NCBI RefSeq assembly: GCF_949287625.1
Contig: NZ_CASEGO010000045.1
Location: 1-36,857, forward strand
From: an uncultured Brachyspira sp.
GTDB lineage: Bacteria; Spirochaetota; Brachyspiria; Brachyspirales; Brachyspiraceae
DNA length: 36,857 nt
Direction of reading: 5' to 3'
Below the pieces are notes generated by a model. It did not search any database, was not told the origin of the DNA, and worked only from the letters and a program-made list of their open reading frames with translations. The translations under genes and the position numbers were made by a program. Positions 34,035 to 36,857 of the stretch are shown piece after piece; position 1 is the first letter of the stretch; every line of letters begins with the position of its first letter.

Positions 34035-34045
34035 TAAATATTTAA

Positions 34046-34891
34046 TTATTTCACATTAGGATCAAATATACTGTCTTCTGTCAATAAATCTTTGTATTCT
34101 GTAAGATAATAAGCTATAAGTTCCTCAACCTGTTTTTTATATTTATCTTTTAAACTTGGCTTAGTACCGATTATTGCATCTTTCCATAGTATTTTATTTA
34201 AAATGTCAGTTACTACGCCCTGAAGAGTATAAGGAACTTTATATTCCCCTACATGATGAAAACCTATATTATGCATATGCTCATGAAACATTAAACCTGC
34301 TGTATTAGCATATGCTTGACTTTGCATATAAGTATAATAGTCCCCAAACATAACATCTTCCATACTGCCCCATTTACCTGTGCTAAATCCTACCCATTTT
34401 CCTATAGGTATTTGACTTTCTGCCTGAAGTCCATGACGCAAATATCTTAATTTTCCTTGTTCACCTGTACCAGCACCAGCAGCAGTACCCATCTTTACAT
34501 ATACAAAATTATATTTAAGCGAACGAACAGTATCTATAACTTTTTTAGCATCGTATTTTTCACCTACTTTTAGTACATGTCCGTCATAGCTGTCATTTAC
34601 AGAAGAACCTAATTGAGCATCTGCTGCTTTTATACGTTCTGCAAACTCTTCAGTATTAACTGCAAGTCTAATAAGTGCCATACATACTAACATATATTTT
34701 TTTTCATCTACTGTAATAGTAGTGTATTTTGTTAATCTGCTGTCTATTTCAAAATGATCTATACCTACCTGCCAGTAAGGATATTTTTTATCTATAGTTT
34801 CTTTACTAAAATCATCTGGTTTTAATGCACTATTAGTACATCCTAAAACAGATAATAATACCAAACTAAATACAAATAATTTTTTTATCAT
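34046..34891 (-). CDS. Metzincin-like zinc metalloprotease lipoprotein
   Basis: A 281-residue lipoprotein (lipobox SVLGC, Cys18). The segment LMFHEHMHNIGFHHVGEY holds HExxHxxGxxH (His203, Glu204, His207, Gly210, His213), the extended zinc site of metzincins. No clear Met-turn follows (PYTLQG has no Met), so it is an outlying or divergent member. The N-terminal 150 residues form a pro- or accessory region with no recognised motif. Envelope-anchored, possibly surface-exposed, and thus a candidate for host-protein or envelope-protein cleavage; that is inference. Third gene of a unit with two barrel genes (15-nt gap). SD AAGGAGAG. Confidence 0.7.
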   Translation of the reverse strand: MIKKLFVFSLVLLSVLGCTNSALKPDDFSKETIDKKYPYWQVGIDHFEIDSRLTKYTTITVDEKKYMLVCMALIRLAVNTEEFAERIKAADAQLGSSVNDSYDGHVLKVGEKYDAKKVIDTVRSLKYNFVYVKMGTAAGAGTGEQGKLRYLRHGLQAESQIPIGKWVGFSTGKWGSMEDVMFGDYYTYMQSQAYANTAGLMFHEHMHNIGFHHVGEYKVPYTLQGVVTDILNKILWKDAIIGTKPSLKDKYKKQVEELIAYYLTEYKDLLTEDSIFDPNVK

Positions 34892-34906
34892 ATATCTCTC
34901 CTTAAA

Positions 34907-35695
34907 TTAATTGTTAGGAAGTATTTTAACACCTACCTGAAAACCTATATCAAAACTAGATACTGTTTGTTTAGTAAGTGCGGCAATATTCTGATTAGCA
35001 ATAGTTTGATTATTTATAGAAGATTTTTTTAATGATAAGCCGAAATCTCCTCCTATATATCCGCCCAATACTAATGCAAATTTATTATCCGTATAAACAG
35101 AATAATCTACAGAAAATCTAATATAACCCATTGCCTGAACTTTAAACAAATCTTTTACTTGAAAAGCATTATAATATTCTATGTTTCTATCGATATTCTT
35201 ATTCTTATAGTCCGTATATGATGAGATTGATCTTGAATATAATGGAATTTTCACCCCTAAATTTAATCCGAATGAAAACTTTTTCCAATTAAATTTAGGA
35301 TATATTCCTATAGCTAAACTTTCAAGCGTATAATTTAGTGTATTTTTATAATTTTTATCCGTACTTTTTCTATAAAAAGAAAATTCATCATGGGCATATC
35401 CTAATTCCCCAAGAACACTAACACTCATATCTTTATTCATTTCAAATCTGTAGCCTATATGAAATGAAGCCCCAGCATCAAACCCTACAGCAGATTTTCT
35501 CTCAAACTGTTTTACCGCTGTTTCAAAATTATCCTGCTGCTGTTTAGTAGGATTTTTATTAGTTAGAGAATAACTGTTTAACCCCACACTCATTCCAATA
35601 GGAACAAATATACCTATCTCTATTCCGCTTTTAGCAAAAAGACTGCTTGCTGAAAATAGAAGCAATATTATAAATATATTTAATAATTTTTTCAT
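34907..35695 (-). CDS. Predicted outer-membrane beta-barrel protein
   Basis: A 262-residue protein with signal peptide (IFIILLLFSASSLFA) and a porin-like mature part opening with SGIEIGIFVPIGMSVGLNSY and continuing through amphipathic strands (FHIGYRFEMNKDMSVSVLGELGYAHD, KFSFGLNLGVKIPL, FALVLGGYIGGDFGLSL, SSFDIGFQVGVKILPNN). It is the intact paralogue of the broken gene just upstream. No named family recognised. Confidence 0.75.
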   Translation of the reverse strand: MKKLLNIFIILLLFSASSLFAKSGIEIGIFVPIGMSVGLNSYSLTNKNPTKQQQDNFETAVKQFERKSAVGFDAGASFHIGYRFEMNKDMSVSVLGELGYAHDEFSFYRKSTDKNYKNTLNYTLESLAIGIYPKFNWKKFSFGLNLGVKIPLYSRSISSYTDYKNKNIDRNIEYYNAFQVKDLFKVQAMGYIRFSVDYSVYTDNKFALVLGGYIGGDFGLSLKKSSINNQTIANQNIAALTKQTVSSFDIGFQVGVKILPNN

Positions 35696-35743
35696 AATTT
35701 TCTCTGTTATTATTTTTTTACTTATATGATTTTTTTACTTAAA

Positions 35744-36604
35744 TTAATTCATAGGTCTTATTCTAGTGCCTATTTGAATTCCTAAATCCACACTAGACAT
35801 ATTACCTATAGGAACATCTACCTGAGTACCGCTGATTTTTCCCACATTACTAGGATATTTTAAAGCGAAGTCATATCCTAAATATGCCCCTACAACAAAA
35901 TCAAATTTCTTAGATGTATATACCGCATAATCAATAGTTATTTTTAAATATGGTATTATATTAGAAGAAAAATAATCTTTATAATTTTTTGTATCAAGCA
36001 TTTTAATAGATTCTGTAGAATATCCTAAAAGTTTATTATAGCTGGAATCATTGAATGTACCGCTTATAATAACTTTAAGTCCGAATCCTATACCTAAAGA
36101 AAATCTTTGATAATTAAATCTAGGAAGTACACCTATGAGAATACTATCAAAATTATAGTATTTATACTTCTGCATTCTTAAAGCTAATGAATTAGTATTA
36201 ATACTTCTGCATTCTTAAAGCTAATGAATTAGTATTAATACTTCTGCATTCTTAAAGCTAATGAATTAGTATTAATATCATTTGCTCTATAATTAAGAGT
36301 ATCTCTGCTGTATCCGAACTCTCCCATAAAACTAAAACTCATATCGTTGTTAAGCTCTAGTCTGTATCCCGCCTGAAACAAAACTCTTGCTTCAAAACCA
36401 ACCTGTGAAGTCATTGTATTATTGCTTATATAGCTGTTATAAGTATTGCTTTGAGCTTTATTTAGACTTGAAGGCGGTTTATTATAATAATGAAATTCCT
36501 ACACCTATTCCCATAGGCACAAAAACACCTAATTCAAGCCCGCTTTCTGCAAACACAGCAGAAGTAAAAGCAAATAATACCAATAATATTTTTGCTGCTT
36601 TCAT
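35744..36604 (-). pseudogene. Broken beta-barrel paralogue with 37-bp triplication
   Basis: The gene starts at ATG 36604 with GAAAGGA before it and reads SGLELGVFVPMGIGVGISLL, clearly like the neighbour, before two TAA stops near 36480. A one-base shift there reopens the frame (YNKPPSSLNKAQSN ... SFSFMGEFGYSRDTLNYRAN), which runs to a TAA in the tandem repeat at 36165-36275. Deleting two of the three 37-bp units joins it in frame to the last 143 residues (MQKYKYYNFDSILIGVLPRF ... LGIQIGTRIRPMN). So two lesions: one single-base indel and one repeat expansion. It could be an unstable or switching locus, or an assembly error. Confidence 0.8.
36165..36275. repeat. Three perfect 37-bp tandem repeats
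   Basis: Units at 36165-36201, 36202-36238 and 36239-36275 are identical (each starts TACTTCTGCATTC and ends TAGTATTAA). Since 37 is not a multiple of three and each junction makes a TAA in the reading frame, only a single unit keeps the barrel gene open. Confidence 0.95.
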
Positions 36605-36756
36605 CTTTATCCTTTCTTTAATATAATTTTTATAGTATCATATGTTAACATATTATTCAAGCATTTTTTTACATTTAAAACAAATAAGGTATATTTTATA
36701 AATATAACAATTAAATAAAAATAAACAAAAAATAAATTGCGTAAAAAAAATTATAT

Positions 36757-36857
36757 TATATATACCTAAACAAATATGATTTGTCAAAAAATAAATTTTT
36801 AAATTTTAGTATTTGTGGGGACTAGCCCTGCGAAGCACACAGTCGTGCTACACCCCC
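36757..36857 (+). repeat. Family-2 intergenic repeat, copy D (cut by window end)
   Basis: Starts with TATATACCTAAACAAATATG, then TTTGTCAA, and reaches the GC-rich core GGGGACTAGCCCTGCGAAGC ... CCCCC (36817-36857). It is the same end as in the 16211-16750 copy read in the other direction. Confidence 0.75.

Noticed and set aside
36165..36275. CRISPR array
   Set aside because: Three direct repeats of 37 bp are contiguous without spacers and lie in a coding frame; a tandem duplication, not CRISPR.
36387..36626. + strand ORF of 79 codons near the right end
   Set aside because: Antisense to the 5' part of the broken barrel gene, which has signal peptide, SD and paralogue support.

Overview
The window is a very AT-rich stretch (only the short repeat cores are GC-rich) whose gene content and style fit a spirochaete of the genus Brachyspira: many ankyrin-repeat proteins, lipoproteins, signal-peptide beta-barrel proteins, a PTS-type dihydroxyacetone kinase, 2-hydroxyacyl-CoA-dehydratase-like reductases and long A/T spacers with strong SD sequences. 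The genus is an inference from protein flavour, not from a marker gene. No rRNA, tRNA, CRISPR array, phage or complete transposase was seen.

Layout. 1-360: 3' remnant of an FkbM-type methyltransferase and a bidirectional terminator. 379-4137 (-): purL. 4377-6462 (+): VOC protein and a lipoprotein amidohydrolase. 6544-9245 (+): a four-gene c-di-AMP unit, cdaA - ybbR/cdaR-like - NusG_II protein - Gx-type membrane protein, with a promoter so close that the cdaA mRNA is probably leaderless. 9403-9708: intergenic repeat. 9791-14369 (-): two cyclophilins, a LysM protein with an acidic tail, a helical lipoprotein, a META lipoprotein and an ankyrin protein. 14515-16050 (-): lipoprotein 5'-nucleotidase. 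16175-16750: one repeat element nested in another.

16857-21890 (-) is the most interesting locus. It holds two tandem copies of a double-cubane-cluster-type reductase (HgdB/YjiM family), a class V cysteine desulfurase, and an ATP-dependent activator (HgdC/YjiL family) fused to a C-terminal DUF3343-like domain. In front of each reductase copy I find an unannotated 25-26 codon ORF. The two peptides are clearly homologous, differ largely by synonymous or conservative changes, and are each followed by the same small hairpin about 40 nt before the reductase start. One of them sits directly at a perfect TTGACA-17-TATAAT promoter and would be leaderless. This conserved micro-ORF/hairpin/reductase cassette is my main candidate for an undescribed system; its function is not known from sequence.

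21915-28007: beta-barrel protein, a membrane protein with an HELSH motif, an ABC-2 exporter operon ending in an ankyrin protein, and a HEAT-repeat protein. 28455-31589 (+): dhaK-dhaL-dhaM, with dhaK broken (or frameshifted) at an A8 tract 3' of the catalytic region. 31853-33972: ankyrin protein, zinc-ribbon protein, two nearly identical PepSY-like exported proteins with unrelated signal peptides. 34046-36604 (-): metzincin-like lipoprotein, beta-barrel protein, and a broken barrel paralogue carrying a 37-bp triplication. The window ends inside another repeat.

Two families of short non-coding repeats (one MITE-like with perfect 18-bp terminal inverted repeats) punctuate the gene blocks and share the same GC-rich core, which suggests that the core can move between element families. 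Tandem duplication is frequent: cyclophilins, reductases, PepSY-like proteins and barrel proteins are all paired.
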